Positions 17,108-26,392 of a stretch of DNA of 64,000 bases are shown piece after piece; positions within the stretch are counted from its first letter, which is position 1; each line of letters starts with the position of its first letter. The notes under the pieces were generated by a model. It was given only the letters and a program-made list of their open reading frames with translations. It did not search any database and was not told the origin of the DNA. A program made the position numbers and the translations under genes. This stretch comes from Caballeronia sordidicola (GTDB lineage: Bacteria > Pseudomonadota > Gammaproteobacteria > Burkholderiales > Burkholderiaceae): positions 248,001-312,000 of the forward strand of contig NZ_JNFG01000199.1 in the NCBI RefSeq assembly GCF_000729995.1, read 5' to 3'.

Positions 17108-17235
17108 TTGCCCTTAGATCTTAAAAGTTGATAATTTGTATTATGTAAAATACAACATGTCCAAGGTATTCCAGCGGTACTGTCACATTGTTGATGGTCG
17201 TGCGAGTGAAATCATAGAACGTATGGAATCCTGTG

Positions 17236-17988
17236 TTACGCGGCAAGACGACCCAACATCGAATGCCCGGTCACGGCCTCCCACGCCTCGAAGGCTTGCG
17301 TGCGTTCGGCCCGCTTCTCTTGCGCGTTCGTGTTGTAGCGGCAGTGCATGAACAGGTTTGCCACCTGATCATGGACCGAGGTAAGCCGCTGCAGGTGGCG
17401 CGCTGATTTGAAGCGGCGCATCACCTTCTCGCGCACCCGCGTTGGCTGATGCGAGTTCTCGGCCCGGTTGTTCAATCCCTTGTGTTGGCGATGCTCAACG
17501 TTCAGCCCAAGGTCCCGGTTCGCAGCAGCGTAGCTCCTGAGCTTGTCGGTGATCAGAACGCGCGGTGCGCGTCCGTGCTTCCTGAGCAGCTTGCGCATCA
17601 ACCGCCGTGCCGCATGCCTGTGGCGCCGGCTTTGCACCAGCACGTCGAGCACTGCGCCGTGCTGGTCCACCGCCCGCCACAGCCAGTGCTTCTTGCCGTT
17701 GATGGTGACTACCACTTCGTCGAGGTGCCACTTGTCGCCTCGCTCGAGAGCAGTGGACCGGATGCGCCGGGCAATGCACAGGCCGAACTTCACTGACCAG
17801 CGTCGCACCGTCTCGTACGTCAGGTCAATGCCCCGGGCAGCCAGCAACTCCTCGACCATGCGCAGGCTCAACGGAAAACGATAGTACAGCCACACCGCAT
17901 AACTGATCACATCGGGTGGGAACCGGTAGCCGGCATAGAAGATGGGGTCGTTGGCAGGTGCGTTGTGTTGGAGAGCAGTTCGTGTCAT
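17236..17988 (-). CDS. IS6-family transposase
   Basis: The 250-aa protein is full length for IS6. It has an N-terminal YRFPPDVISYAVWLYYRFPL, helix-turn-helix features in ARGIDLTYETVRRWSVKFG, the first catalytic Asp in KWHLDEVVVTINGKKHWLWR, the second in VLITDKLRSY, and the Glu in LNNRAENSHQPTR. The DDE set is intact. The ATG at 17988 was chosen because the longer frame upstream has no transposase character. Terminal repeats were not located with confidence. IS6 elements move by cointegration, and a single copy with an ISNCY neighbour suggests this is an insertion hotspot. Confidence 0.88.
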   Translation of the reverse strand: MTRTALQHNAPANDPIFYAGYRFPPDVISYAVWLYYRFPLSLRMVEELLAARGIDLTYETVRRWSVKFGLCIARRIRSTALERGDKWHLDEVVVTINGKKHWLWRAVDQHGAVLDVLVQSRRHRHAARRLMRKLLRKHGRAPRVLITDKLRSYAAANRDLGLNVEHRQHKGLNNRAENSHQPTRVREKVMRRFKSARHLQRLTSVHDQVANLFMHCRYNTNAQEKRAERTQAFEAWEAVTGHSMLGRLAA

Positions 17989-18182
17989 GCCCACAATTGT
18001 CGCTGCATTTCCGGCAACATGCCAACGACGTGACAATACCTTCGAAGGTTCTGCTCCGCCGTATACTTGTGCGAGGTAGCCTGGTTGTGGCTGCTCTCCT
18101 CGAACGAGGTATCGTCCTGAGGGAATCTTCCTCCCCAAGCGAAACCAGGTCCGATCGATTTTGATAAGGATGGTCAGTCGCC

Positions 18183-19118
18183 ATGCGCAAGATCCTATTG
18201 TTTCTCTTCCTTCTTTCCGCTTTGACCGGGACCGAATTGATTGCGAAAGAGACCACAATCGGTGTCGTCCTGCCGGGGTCATCACTTCTCTTCTACCAAG
18301 CGATGATCAAGGGAATTGAACAGGCGGCTCACGATCAGCATGTCCAGCTCCTGATTCGCAACCCATCGGATGGGACGTCGCTCGACACGTCGAATCTCCA
18401 GTTGCACATCATCGACTACCTGGTGCAGCAGGGCGTGGCTGGGGTCGTGCTGGCACCGGAACCGCTGGTGGGCAAAACCCCGGTATCGATCTCCGTCCCG
18501 GTAGTTCTCGTCGATAGGGACAGCGCTGACTACGACGGCATTTCGACCGTCTATACGGACAATTTTGGTGCAGGTAGAAAGGCTGCGCTCAGCCTTGTCC
18601 CCGTCCTTCGCAAGGGCGCCAAGGTAGCAGTGTTGCGGCTCGCACCGAACATCAGCTCCACGACCGCGAGAGAAAACGGGTTCATAAGCGTGGCACGGGA
18701 AGAGGGATGGAATGTGGTTATCGATATCTATGTGGGTTACCGGCCCCGTGAAGCGGAGAGCTTGACCGCCAAGGCGTTGAACGCCTATCCGGGTCACCTC
18801 GATGCCGTTTTTGCACCCGCTGAGCCAATCGCCTACGGCGCCTTGCGGGTTATTGACGCCCGGTCGATCGGAGATCGCCCGCGTCTGGTCGTATTCGACT
18901 GGCGTCCAGAATTCATGGATGGACTCAGACGTGGCATCGTGTATGTTGATATATTGCAAGACCCTTACCGCATGGGCTATCTTGCGCTGGAAGCATTGGT
19001 TGGGGCCTTGCGAGGCCGTCCGCCGCGCCCCAAAGTTTTTGTCAACGTGGTCACGGTAACGCCGGACAACTTGAATGATCCGGCGATCCGTGCGGTGTTG
19101 GAAAATTACACCCGATAA
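18183..19118 (+). CDS. Periplasmic sugar-binding-type protein (RbsB/LacI-like), orphan
   Basis: The 311-aa protein has a signal peptide MRKILLFLFLLSALTGTELIA and then TTIGVVLPGSSLLFYQAMIK, the typical first strand of type I periplasmic binding proteins. QQGVAGVVLAPEP is near residue 85, VYTDNFGAGRKAAL near 122 and DAVFAPAEPIAYGALRVI near 210. Such proteins deliver sugars to ABC importers or to chemoreceptors and sensor kinases. No permease or ATPase genes adjoin. A sensor relic follows and a chemoreceptor gene converges from the right, so a signalling role is more plausible than import. Confidence 0.82.
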   Translation: MRKILLFLFLLSALTGTELIAKETTIGVVLPGSSLLFYQAMIKGIEQAAHDQHVQLLIRNPSDGTSLDTSNLQLHIIDYLVQQGVAGVVLAPEPLVGKTPVSISVPVVLVDRDSADYDGISTVYTDNFGAGRKAALSLVPVLRKGAKVAVLRLAPNISSTTARENGFISVAREEGWNVVIDIYVGYRPREAESLTAKALNAYPGHLDAVFAPAEPIAYGALRVIDARSIGDRPRLVVFDWRPEFMDGLRRGIVYVDILQDPYRMGYLALEALVGALRGRPPRPKVFVNVVTVTPDNLNDPAIRAVLENYTR

Positions 19119-19139
19119 GCACTCCAGAACAGCTTTTCG

Positions 19140-19460
19140 CACGACGGTCATCTCACCCGGATCAGCTCGACGGCATGCTGCATCTGCCATTGATACGCTA
19201 TGTCGAAGTCCGCGAAACATACGTCACCAGTCCGTTCAAGGTTTCCCGAGGTTCAGTACAGGTCAAAGATGCGGTCGTCAGGGAGTTCCCCATTTATTAC
19301 TGTGACAACGACCGGCACCAGATCGGAGTCCTGCACGTTGAGGGTAGCCTGACCGATATTTACCGGATCTGCTGCGCGAGGCGTTGGCCTCGCTCAATCC
19401 ACTCCGGCGTGGCTCGTCGGCTATGTCGAGCACGCCCAAGACTGTCGTCTCATTTCCCTT
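19140..19460 (+). pseudogene. Relic of the periplasmic part of a membrane sensor
   Basis: A fragment in one frame reads MLHLPLIRYVEVRETYVTSP and FPIYYCDNDRHQIGVLHVEG. It then shifts frame after LTDIY to continue as PDLLREALASLNPLRRG before running into the chemoreceptor gene. The pattern resembles the extracytoplasmic sensor region of a bacterial membrane signalling protein (histidine kinase or cyclic-di-GMP enzyme). It directly follows the binding-protein gene, so the pair may once have formed a ligand-sensing unit. Family assignment is tentative. Confidence 0.4.
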
Positions 19461-21039
19461 AACCCAGCGACGTGGCAAGACCTGCGCCGCCGTCGAGCTT
19501 GAAGATCGAGACCACTTGCACTAGTTCGTGGGACTGGTCGCGCAGGCTGTTGGCCGCGGCGGTCATTTCTTCCACCAGCGCGGCGTTTTGCTGGGTGGCC
19601 TCGTCCATCTGGGTGACAGCCTCGCCGACCTGGGCCACGCCCAGGGATTGTTCGTTGCTGGCGGCACTGATCTCGCCCATGGTGTCGGTGACGCGGCGGA
19701 TGGAGCGGACGACTTCGGTCATGGTGAGGCCGGCCTGCTCGACCTGGGCCGAACCCTGAGTTACGCGTTCCACGCTGGCGCTGATGAGCTTTTTGATTTC
19801 CTTGGCCGCGTCGGCGGAACGTGCGGCCAGGCTGCGCACTTCATTGGCCACTACCGCGAAGCCGCGACCCTGCTCACCGGCACGGGCTGATTCCACCGCA
19901 GCGTTCAAGGCCAGGATGTTGGTCTGGAAGGCGATGCCGTCGATGACGCCAATGATGTCGAAGATTTTCCTGGAACTGTCGTTGATACCTTTCATGGTTT
20001 CCACGACCTGATTGACGACTCCGCCACACTGTATGGCGACGTCAGACGTGTTCATGGCCAACTGGTTCGCCTGGCGGGCATTCTCGGCGTTCTGGCGCAC
20101 GGTGGAACTGAGCTCTTCCATGGAGGCGGCGGTTTCTTCCAGGGCGCTGGCCTGACTTTCAGTGCGGGCGCTGAGGTCGTCGTTGCCCTGGGCGATTTCG
20201 GCACTGGCGGTGGCCACGTTTTCCGAGCCGGAACGTACGTCGGAGACAACGCGCACGAGACTGGTTTGCATGTCTCTCAGGCTGTTGAGCAACAGGCCCA
20301 CTTCGTCGGTGCTGTGATTATCAATACGGGCGGTCAAATCACCTTCGGCGACCTGGCGGGCTACCCCGGTGGCTTTCAGCAGCGGCCTGGTGATGCTGCC
20401 GGAGATCAGCCACGCACACAGCACGCTCAGCAGCAGGCTGACCACTCCAAGAGCGATCATCAGTGTGCGGCTGAATTCGTAGTTGGCCTCAATCTGCGTG
20501 GCCACCTTGTCAATTTCTGCGCGCTGCTGCTTCACTAAAGCGTCAACCTTCGTCACGAAGAGCCTGGACGCGGGTATGAACTCTTGCTCTAGCAATTGGT
20601 TCGCCTCCTCGGCTTTGCCCGATTTTTTCAGTGCATAAATCTGGTCGCGGGTAGAGATAAAAATTTTGCGCTGTTCACCAATTGCGCCAAACAAGGTCTT
20701 TTCCTCGTCAGAGATCATCAAAGCTTCTATTGACTTTTGTAACGCTCCTGACACCGTGGAAGAAGCCATTGCTTCTTCCACAAAGTAACTGGCAAGGCCA
20801 GGGTCAGCGCTCTTGGCAATCGCGGTCGTGCGGGTCACCGCGGTATTGATATTGCGTGACCAGTCGTTGACAAGCCGCTCGGTCTGTATTGGATTGGCAA
20901 CCAGATCGCGGGTTGCTTGCGCCACAGAGGACAGGCGGGCAAGCCCTATGACGATGCTGATCATCGACATAATCAATACCACAACAAATCCTGCAGCCAG
21001 TCGCTTGGCAATGGGAAGGTTGGAAATAAACGTTGGCAT
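19459..21039 (-). CDS. Methyl-accepting chemotaxis protein, Tar/Tsr type
   Basis: The 526-aa inner-membrane chemoreceptor starts at an ATG at 21039 (MPTFISNLPIAKRLAAGFVV). TM1 is at about 13-34. A four-helix-bundle periplasmic domain spans 35-185 and TM2 about 190-212. HAMP follows (ITRPLLKATGVARQVAEGDL), then methylation helices. The signalling tip is intact (IDGIAFQTNILALNAAVESARAGEQGRGFAVVANEVRSLA, quoted only as a region near residues 370-410). The CheR-docking pentapeptide seen in Tar is not evident, as the tail is GGAGLATSLG. It converges on the orphan binding-protein gene, whose product might be its ligand carrier (inference). Confidence 0.93.
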   Translation of the reverse strand: MPTFISNLPIAKRLAAGFVVVLIMSMISIVIGLARLSSVAQATRDLVANPIQTERLVNDWSRNINTAVTRTTAIAKSADPGLASYFVEEAMASSTVSGALQKSIEALMISDEEKTLFGAIGEQRKIFISTRDQIYALKKSGKAEEANQLLEQEFIPASRLFVTKVDALVKQQRAEIDKVATQIEANYEFSRTLMIALGVVSLLLSVLCAWLISGSITRPLLKATGVARQVAEGDLTARIDNHSTDEVGLLLNSLRDMQTSLVRVVSDVRSGSENVATASAEIAQGNDDLSARTESQASALEETAASMEELSSTVRQNAENARQANQLAMNTSDVAIQCGGVVNQVVETMKGINDSSRKIFDIIGVIDGIAFQTNILALNAAVESARAGEQGRGFAVVANEVRSLAARSADAAKEIKKLISASVERVTQGSAQVEQAGLTMTEVVRSIRRVTDTMGEISAASNEQSLGVAQVGEAVTQMDEATQQNAALVEEMTAAANSLRDQSHELVQVVSIFKLDGGAGLATSLG

Positions 21040-21187
21040 AGTCAGTTTCTTCAATAACCTTAAGGGAAAAATATCCGCCGACAATAGGGACTATCAGAGT
21101 TCGCGCACTACAGGTATACGGCTGCAAACTCCGACCGCTGAAGACACCATTCGATGAGTCGTTCCTGAATTGGAGGTAGGGATATCC

Positions 21188-21862
21188 TTAAGCCGCCTCG
21201 GACGGAGGCCTTTTTCTCCGGTTGATGTAACGGCGAGTGTGATCGATAGATGCATTGCTGGCTGGGGTATACGGCCAGCGCGCATCTACGGAGGAAGCAA
21301 CGAGTGCATTCGTCAGCTCCCTAACCCGAGATACTAACCACCGCCTCCTGGGAACAAGCCCGTCGACAGCCAAACCCCAGCTCGACATATTTTTTGCGCG
21401 CCTCCCAGTAAGGCGACCCTGGCGCAATGACCTCCTCCGCATAACGATGGACCCTCTGCTGGACATCCGTACTATCGAATTGCATGGTTCGGCCAGTTCA
21501 TGCAGCGTGCGTGGCGCAGCGCGCCGTTCCAGATAGGCCGGACTTACGGCCAGGATCATTGCACTCGGCGCGAGCCGACGTACCTTGAAGCCGCTACCAG
21601 TCTCAATGCCCATGCGCAGGGCCAGGTCTATGCGCTCGGAGATCAGGTCTGTCGGCGTATCGTCGAGCAGGAACTCGAGGCTGATGTGTGGATAGCGCGC
21701 GTAAAACTCGACCAGCCATTCCATCCCGAGGAGTTCGAACGGGCGAGCCATCGCGGCGACGCGAACCGAGCCGGGCGGTGCCTGCTCATCTGCATGGAGC
21801 CGCCCGATCTCGAGAATCTGGTCAAGCGCGGGCGGGGCGCTAAATCTTGCAACTGCGGTCAC
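21188..21862 (-). pseudogene. LysR-type regulator relic lacking its DNA-binding domain
   Basis: The frame encodes an effector-domain segment: GSVRVAAMARPFELLGMEWL, HISLEFLLDDTPTDLISERI, LALRMGIETGSGFKVRRLAP and LAVSPAYLERRAAPRTLHEL. After about residue 135 the sequence becomes basic and unlike LysR proteins, which suggests a frameshift. The N-terminal helix-turn-helix is missing. It cannot bind DNA as a normal regulator and is a decayed gene. Confidence 0.72.
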
Positions 21863-21949
21863 AGTCGGGAACGACTACATGATTGGTATAGCCAGTCGAT
21901 TCGCCGGCATGAGCGGTTGAACAGACATCCAGGTAACCGCGCTGCGGAC

Positions 21950-22163
21950 TAGCACATCCACGGGAGACGCCAGGACCGACGCGTTGACCCACGTGGTCAG
22001 GCAAGCCGCTGCGAATTCGGGAAAGGTCACCGACGCCACATGGAAAGCCGCTCAAAAGGCCGGCTGGGGCGACGAGCATCTGACCGAGGCATTCGCGTTT
22101 CTGGGACTGACGATGTTCACGGGATGCTTCCTCAACCACGCGCAAACTGATACGGACATCTGA
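21950..22163 (+). pseudogene. 3' fragment of an AhpD-like (carboxymuconolactone decarboxylase fold) gene
   Basis: An open frame without start ends at TGA 22161-22163. It encodes ARTDALTHVVRQAAANSGK, KAGWGDEHLTEAFAFLGLTM and FLNHAQTDTDI. This is the C-terminal pattern of AhpD-like proteins, where a helix with F-N is followed by a T-x-x-D-x tail. The CxxC active-site part is absent. It overlaps no other gene and lies beside the LysR relic, so the two may be remnants of one lost locus. Confidence 0.55.
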
Positions 22164-22297
22164 CCAGGCACGCTATAGATGGCCAAGCAAAATACCTGCA
22201 ACGAGCACCGCGAATTCCTCGCACAGGTGGATCGAAAACGCATGTCGCTGTCTCATACGCCTCCCTGCAAGTGAATACACGCGCAAGGGCTGTCGAA

Positions 22298-23335
22298 TCA
22301 TTGCCCGGCGACGAATTTGCGCGAAGGAATAGCGCTCACTCCTGTGCGCCATTGCGAGCGGATTTCCGTTTCAACCGAGACCGGAAGTGAGATGTAGTCC
22401 AGGTCTTCCGCAGCCTGCCCCCCGCTCTTGAACGCCCAGTCGAAGAACTTGAGCGTTTCCTCGCCGCGGTATGACTGGTCCTGCGTCATACGCAACAACA
22501 CATACGTAGCGCCGATAATTGGCCATGCATCCTTGCCCGGTTGATTGGTCAGGAATTGGTTGTGCGATCCTGACCAATCAGCGTCTGCGACCGCCGCTTT
22601 GAAGGTCCGCGCACTGGGTTCGACAGCGGCGCTCGACGCATTTTTCATGGCCACGTATGTCATATGGTTTTGCTTCGTGAAGTCCCATGCGACATAACCT
22701 ATCGCGCCGGGAAGATACCCGACGTAGGTGGCCACGCCTTCATTTCCTTTGCCGCCTAATCCACGCGGCCAGCGCACACTAGTGCCCTCTCCAACCTTGC
22801 TTTTCCACTCGGGACTAACCTGCGCGAGATAGTGCGTCCAGATGAGGGTTGTGCCCGACCCATCCTGGCGACGCACCACGGCAATGGGGGTATCGGGCAT
22901 TTTGATTTTCGGATTCAACTGAGCAATTGCCGGGTCGTCCCAGTATTGGATCTTGCCGAGGAAAATGTCGCCAAGCAACGGACCTGACAGCGTCAACTCG
23001 CCCGCCTTGATGCCGGGAAGGTTGACGACGGGTACCACACCCCCGACAACGGTCGGGAATTGCAGCAACCCATCCTTCGTTAGTTCATCGTCGGTAAGTG
23101 GCGCGTCCGAGCCCGCAAAGTCGACCTCCTTTGCAAGGATCTGTTTGAGGCCATCTGATGAGCCAACGCTATGGTAGAGCACCTTGCCTCCGCCGGCCTT
23201 CTGGTACTCGGCGGCCCACCTGAAGTAAAGAGGAGCCGCGAACGTGCTGCCAGCGCCAGTAATGTCGGCGGCTTGGACCGCGACGACGAGTGACCCGCCA
23301 ACCAAAGCGCCAATCAACAGTAGAAAAGGTCTCAC
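22298..23335 (-). CDS. pstS: Phosphate-binding periplasmic protein (PstS)
   Basis: The 345-aa product has a signal peptide (MRPFLLLIGALVGGSLVVAVQA) and a mature start ADITGAGSTFAAPLY typical of PstS. Phosphate-binding stretches are AGSTF, SSDGL, FAGSDAPL and RQDGSGTTLIW. The start is a GTG at 23335 preceded by AAGGGAG at the right distance. The first ATG further upstream would give an unlikely leader. No pstC, pstA, pstB or phoU adjoins, so this is an orphan copy. It might serve a Pst permease encoded elsewhere or have a separate surface or sensing role. Confidence 0.88.
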   Translation of the reverse strand: MRPFLLLIGALVGGSLVVAVQAADITGAGSTFAAPLYFRWAAEYQKAGGGKVLYHSVGSSDGLKQILAKEVDFAGSDAPLTDDELTKDGLLQFPTVVGGVVPVVNLPGIKAGELTLSGPLLGDIFLGKIQYWDDPAIAQLNPKIKMPDTPIAVVRRQDGSGTTLIWTHYLAQVSPEWKSKVGEGTSVRWPRGLGGKGNEGVATYVGYLPGAIGYVAWDFTKQNHMTYVAMKNASSAAVEPSARTFKAAVADADWSGSHNQFLTNQPGKDAWPIIGATYVLLRMTQDQSYRGEETLKFFDWAFKSGGQAAEDLDYISLPVSVETEIRSQWRTGVSAIPSRKFVAGQ

Positions 23336-23649
23336 GACTATCTCCCTTCGAATTGTTGTGTGACATCGTTGAGCGGCGCGAGCCAAGAGACGAGATACGT
23401 CGTGAGAGGAGATTGCGTCTGCGTACGCTTTTTCGCTGTACCCGCAAGCGTTTACGGCTCATGAATACGTGAGCAATAGCCTCAGTCAAGGAAGGTGAAA
23501 GTGTCAATTCGTATTCGTACGTAGTCCAACAAACAGAATGACCGGGCCGAAAAAGCAGACATTCGCTTTCCCAGCAGAGGCGGATCGACGCTGCGTGTCA
23601 GGTGGCGATCAATCCGGCGCTCAGACAGGCAAAAGTAATCAGAACACCT

Positions 23650-23890
23650 TAGCGCAAAGTTCTTGACCACAGCCCTAAGCTCTTGCGCGAAAAGCTGGGG
23701 CTGTTCCCACGCTGCAAAGTGTCCACCTTTGCTCACTTCGTCGAAGTAGATCAGGCGGTGGTAACTGCGCTCCGTCCAGGTACGAGGCGCCTGGTAGATC
23801 TCGCCCGGAAACACCGTGACTGCCGCCGGAATCGAGATATCGACCGCATTGAAATTGTTCGCGTTGTTTTCCGAATAATTGGCCCGCGTG
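23650..23890 (-). pseudogene. 3' fragment of an epoxide hydrolase-like gene
   Basis: The frame encodes SENNANNFNAVDISIPAAVT, then VFPGEIYQAPRTWTERSYHR and LIYFDEVSKGGHFAAWEQPQ, LFAQELRAVVKNF. This is the C-terminal end of microsomal-type epoxide hydrolase-like proteins, including the catalytic His in GGHFAAWEQP. The nucleophile Asp and N-terminal EHN part are missing and no start codon with a ribosome site precedes it. It lies between pstS and the DJ-1 gene. Confidence 0.65.
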
Positions 23891-24030
23891 AACGGAGGCG
23901 CTCGCGCTACAGCCCATGAGACGTATTGCCTTCTCAGGAGGCGGCGCCCGGTGTGTCCGATCGCATCACGATCCTGACCGACGCGGTCGAGAGTTGCGCA
24001 GCGCATATCGCAGGCAGCGACTCGATTGCC

Positions 24031-24627
24031 TTAAAGAAATGGCGAAATGTTCGCCACCGCGCGCGTCACGTAAGCCTCCTTTTCCCCCACAGGCGCCACG
24101 TAATGAATCGCGCTGCGCGCAGCCTCGACACCCTCCAGACGCGCGATCACCCAGGCAGCCAGATACTGCGACGACAGGCATCCTCCTGCGGTCGCGACAT
24201 TCTGCCTGGCCACGAATGGCTGGTTAAGCACCGCGACGCCGGCCGCCTCGACCCATGGCTTGGTCGTCGAATCCGTGCACGCAGGCACGCCATCCAGCAG
24301 CCCGAGTTTTGCGAGAATCAGGGTGCCCGAGCATTGCGCGCCCAGCAGCTGGCGAGTCGGGTCGAGCCTGATTCGCGACATCAAATCCGTATCGGCGACG
24401 ACGTCCCGGGTTCGTATTCCGCTACCCACCAGCACCGCATCCGCGTCACATGCGTCCTGCAGAGACGCTTGCGCCTCCAGCACCACGCCATTCATCGAGC
24501 GCACGCGCTGCGCAGGACTCGCAACCGAAACACGCCAGCCGGGCCTTTTGACCCTGGCAAGAATGTTCAGAGCAATGAGTGAATCGAGTTCGTTGAAGCC
24601 TTCGAATGTCAGGATGGCGATGTGCAT
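24031..24627 (-). CDS. DJ-1/PfpI family protein
   Basis: The 198-aa class I glutamine-amidotransferase-like protein begins MHIAILTFEGFNELDSL with the conserved Glu-bearing loop. Its nucleophile elbow GAQCSGTLILAKLG has the Cys at residue 99. GGCLSSQYLAAWVI near 158 is the later conserved region. Family members include glyoxalase III-like, isocyanide hydratase-like and chaperone proteins. The AQCSG elbow resembles the isonitrile hydratase branch, but that is weak evidence. It is divergent from a MocR regulator 88 bp away and probably controlled by it. Confidence 0.82.
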   Translation of the reverse strand: MHIAILTFEGFNELDSLIALNILARVKRPGWRVSVASPAQRVRSMNGVVLEAQASLQDACDADAVLVGSGIRTRDVVADTDLMSRIRLDPTRQLLGAQCSGTLILAKLGLLDGVPACTDSTTKPWVEAAGVAVLNQPFVARQNVATAGGCLSSQYLAAWVIARLEGVEAARSAIHYVAPVGEKEAYVTRAVANISPFL

Positions 24628-24681
24628 GGCGTCCTCGTGTGAGTGGAGAGCTTGTGTTGCGCCATGGTAAGACCGAGAATC

Positions 24682-24713
24682 GATACAATCAAAAAATTGT
24701 CATGGATACATTG
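24682..24713. promoter_or_regulatory. Candidate MocR operator
   Basis: GATACAAT at 24682-24689 and GATACATT at 24705-24712 form a direct repeat. ACAAT and ATTGT also face each other across CAAAAA. The block lies between the divergent DJ-1 and MocR genes and directly abuts the MocR ATG. Mixed direct and inverted repeats are typical of MocR regulators. Confidence 0.4.
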
Positions 24714-24715
24714 GC

Positions 24716-26047
24716 ATGCCTGATCGGCGCTACAAACAACTGGTCGACCGCCTCGCGGCGGATATCCGTGAAGGCCGTCTGCGACCCGGGACGCGTCTGC
24801 CGACGCATCGCGACCTGGCTGCTCGCGAAGGCCTTGCGCTGGTCACGGCGACGCGGGTCTACGCCGAGCTGCAGGTCATGGGTCTGGTCAGTGGCGAAAC
24901 GGGCCGAGGCACCTTCGTCAAAGAGCCGCTGCCTCGCGCTCAAGTCAATGACCTTGCCGCGTGGAGCGCGGACACGGTCGATCTGAGCTTCAACTATCCG
25001 TCGTTGCCGGACCAGACCGATCTCTTCAGGGCGGCGCTACGCCAGCTCGCGGCAGCGGGCGACCTTGAGTCCATGCTTCGATACCAGCCCCATGGCGGGC
25101 GCGAGCATGAGCGGGCGACGGTGGCACACCACCTGGCCAGCCGGGGCCTGAAGGCAACGGCCGAAACCACCTTGCTTGTCAGTGGCGCACAGCACGGACT
25201 GACGACGACCGCCATGGCGTTGCTCGAGCCCGGCGACGTGGTAGCCGTGGACGCATTGACCTATCCAGGATTCAAACTGGCCGCCGAGACGAATCACCTG
25301 GAACTCGCACCGATCCCAGCCGCAGGAAGCGGCCCGGACCTGGACGCGTTGGCGACGCTCTGCAAACGGCGGCGAGTGCGCGCTGTCTACGCGATGCCCA
25401 CGCTGCACAATCCGCTCGGCTGGGTGATGAGCGCGACGCGGCGCCGGGAACTCGTCGCCATTGCACGACGGCATGGGCTGATGCTTATCGAGGACGCGGC
25501 TTACGCGTTCCTCGCGCAGGCCGCACCGCCGCCGCTCGCATCGCTTGCGCCGGAGATAACAGTCTATGTATCGAGCCTGTCGAAGAGTGTCTCGACAGGG
25601 CTGCGCGTCGGCTTCATCCATGCGCCGGCCGAATGGATTCCCAAGCTCGAACGAATGATCCGGGCCACAACCTGGAACACCCCGGCGACCATGACGGCGA
25701 TTGCGTGCGGCTGGATCGAGGACGGCACCGTCGCCATGCTAGAGGCTGAAAAACGGCGGGATGCTGCGGTTCGCCAGGATATCGCCGGTCGCGTGCTGGG
25801 TGACCTGAAACGGGTCGGCCATCCCGCGTCGTATTTTCTCTGGCTTCCTCTGGCTCAAGAGGTGCGGGCGGACGCAATCGCAATGGCGTTGAGTCGCGAG
25901 CGAATTTCAGTGTCGACCGCCCATCCGTTTTCAGCGTCTGCGCATGTGCCTCACGCCATCCGGTTGGCACTTGGTTCCGTCAGCTTAAGCACGCTCGAGC
26001 GATCCCTGGGAACGGTGGCCAGGGTCATAGCGGACCAGACTTACTGA
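24716..26047 (+). CDS. MocR-type (GntR-aminotransferase) transcriptional regulator
   Basis: The 443-aa fusion has an N-terminal GntR winged helix at 1-70 (LVDRLAADIREGRLRPGTRL, THRDLAAREGLALVTATRVY). A fold-type I aminotransferase domain follows from about 90. The PLP lysine lies in YVSSLSKSVSTGLRVGF near residue 290. Upstream PLP contacts are YAMPTLHNPLG near 225 and LIEDAAYAF near 260. Such proteins use PLP or amino compounds as effectors and usually regulate the divergent gene, here the DJ-1/PfpI protein. It could also be an aminotransferase in its own right, which is less likely. Confidence 0.88.
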   Translation: MPDRRYKQLVDRLAADIREGRLRPGTRLPTHRDLAAREGLALVTATRVYAELQVMGLVSGETGRGTFVKEPLPRAQVNDLAAWSADTVDLSFNYPSLPDQTDLFRAALRQLAAAGDLESMLRYQPHGGREHERATVAHHLASRGLKATAETTLLVSGAQHGLTTTAMALLEPGDVVAVDALTYPGFKLAAETNHLELAPIPAAGSGPDLDALATLCKRRRVRAVYAMPTLHNPLGWVMSATRRRELVAIARRHGLMLIEDAAYAFLAQAAPPPLASLAPEITVYVSSLSKSVSTGLRVGFIHAPAEWIPKLERMIRATTWNTPATMTAIACGWIEDGTVAMLEAEKRRDAAVRQDIAGRVLGDLKRVGHPASYFLWLPLAQEVRADAIAMALSRERISVSTAHPFSASAHVPHAIRLALGSVSLSTLERSLGTVARVIADQTY

Positions 26048-26392
26048 TCACCGATAGGGACACATTCATCGCGAGTAACGACGTTTTGCAATTCGTACCG
26101 CAGGCTGCGGACAGCGCACCGAATCTATCGATGCGATCGCAGAGCATTGGGTGCACCTGGAGTGATGGGCCGATACAGTCACCCACTTGCAGCGGCGAGT
26201 AAATCCCCGAAAACATGAGGCGTTAAGTCGCCACTACCGTGCGTGCTAAGTAGCGATGGGCGACGATCCACGAAACCGCGTTGACTGACCGAAATTGGCC
26301 GAACTCCGAAGTACACGGTCAGTCCGAACATCGGGGTCTCGCCGGATGACGAACTACCGTACCCGACCGACCTCTATCGCTAGTCGACTGCG
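26048..26392. other. No gene recognised
   Basis: This 345-bp stretch lies downstream of the MocR gene. Frames are short and no motif, repeat or clear terminator was found. Confidence 0.45.

Noticed and set aside
15409..17118. TTGCCCTTAGA as target-site duplication of the ISNCY element
   Set aside because: The left copy belongs to a 50-bp block that resembles the element's own right end, so the match is more likely shared end sequence than a duplication.
22298..23335. Full pst operon
   Set aside because: No permease, ATPase or phoU genes flank pstS. Neighbours are gene fragments.
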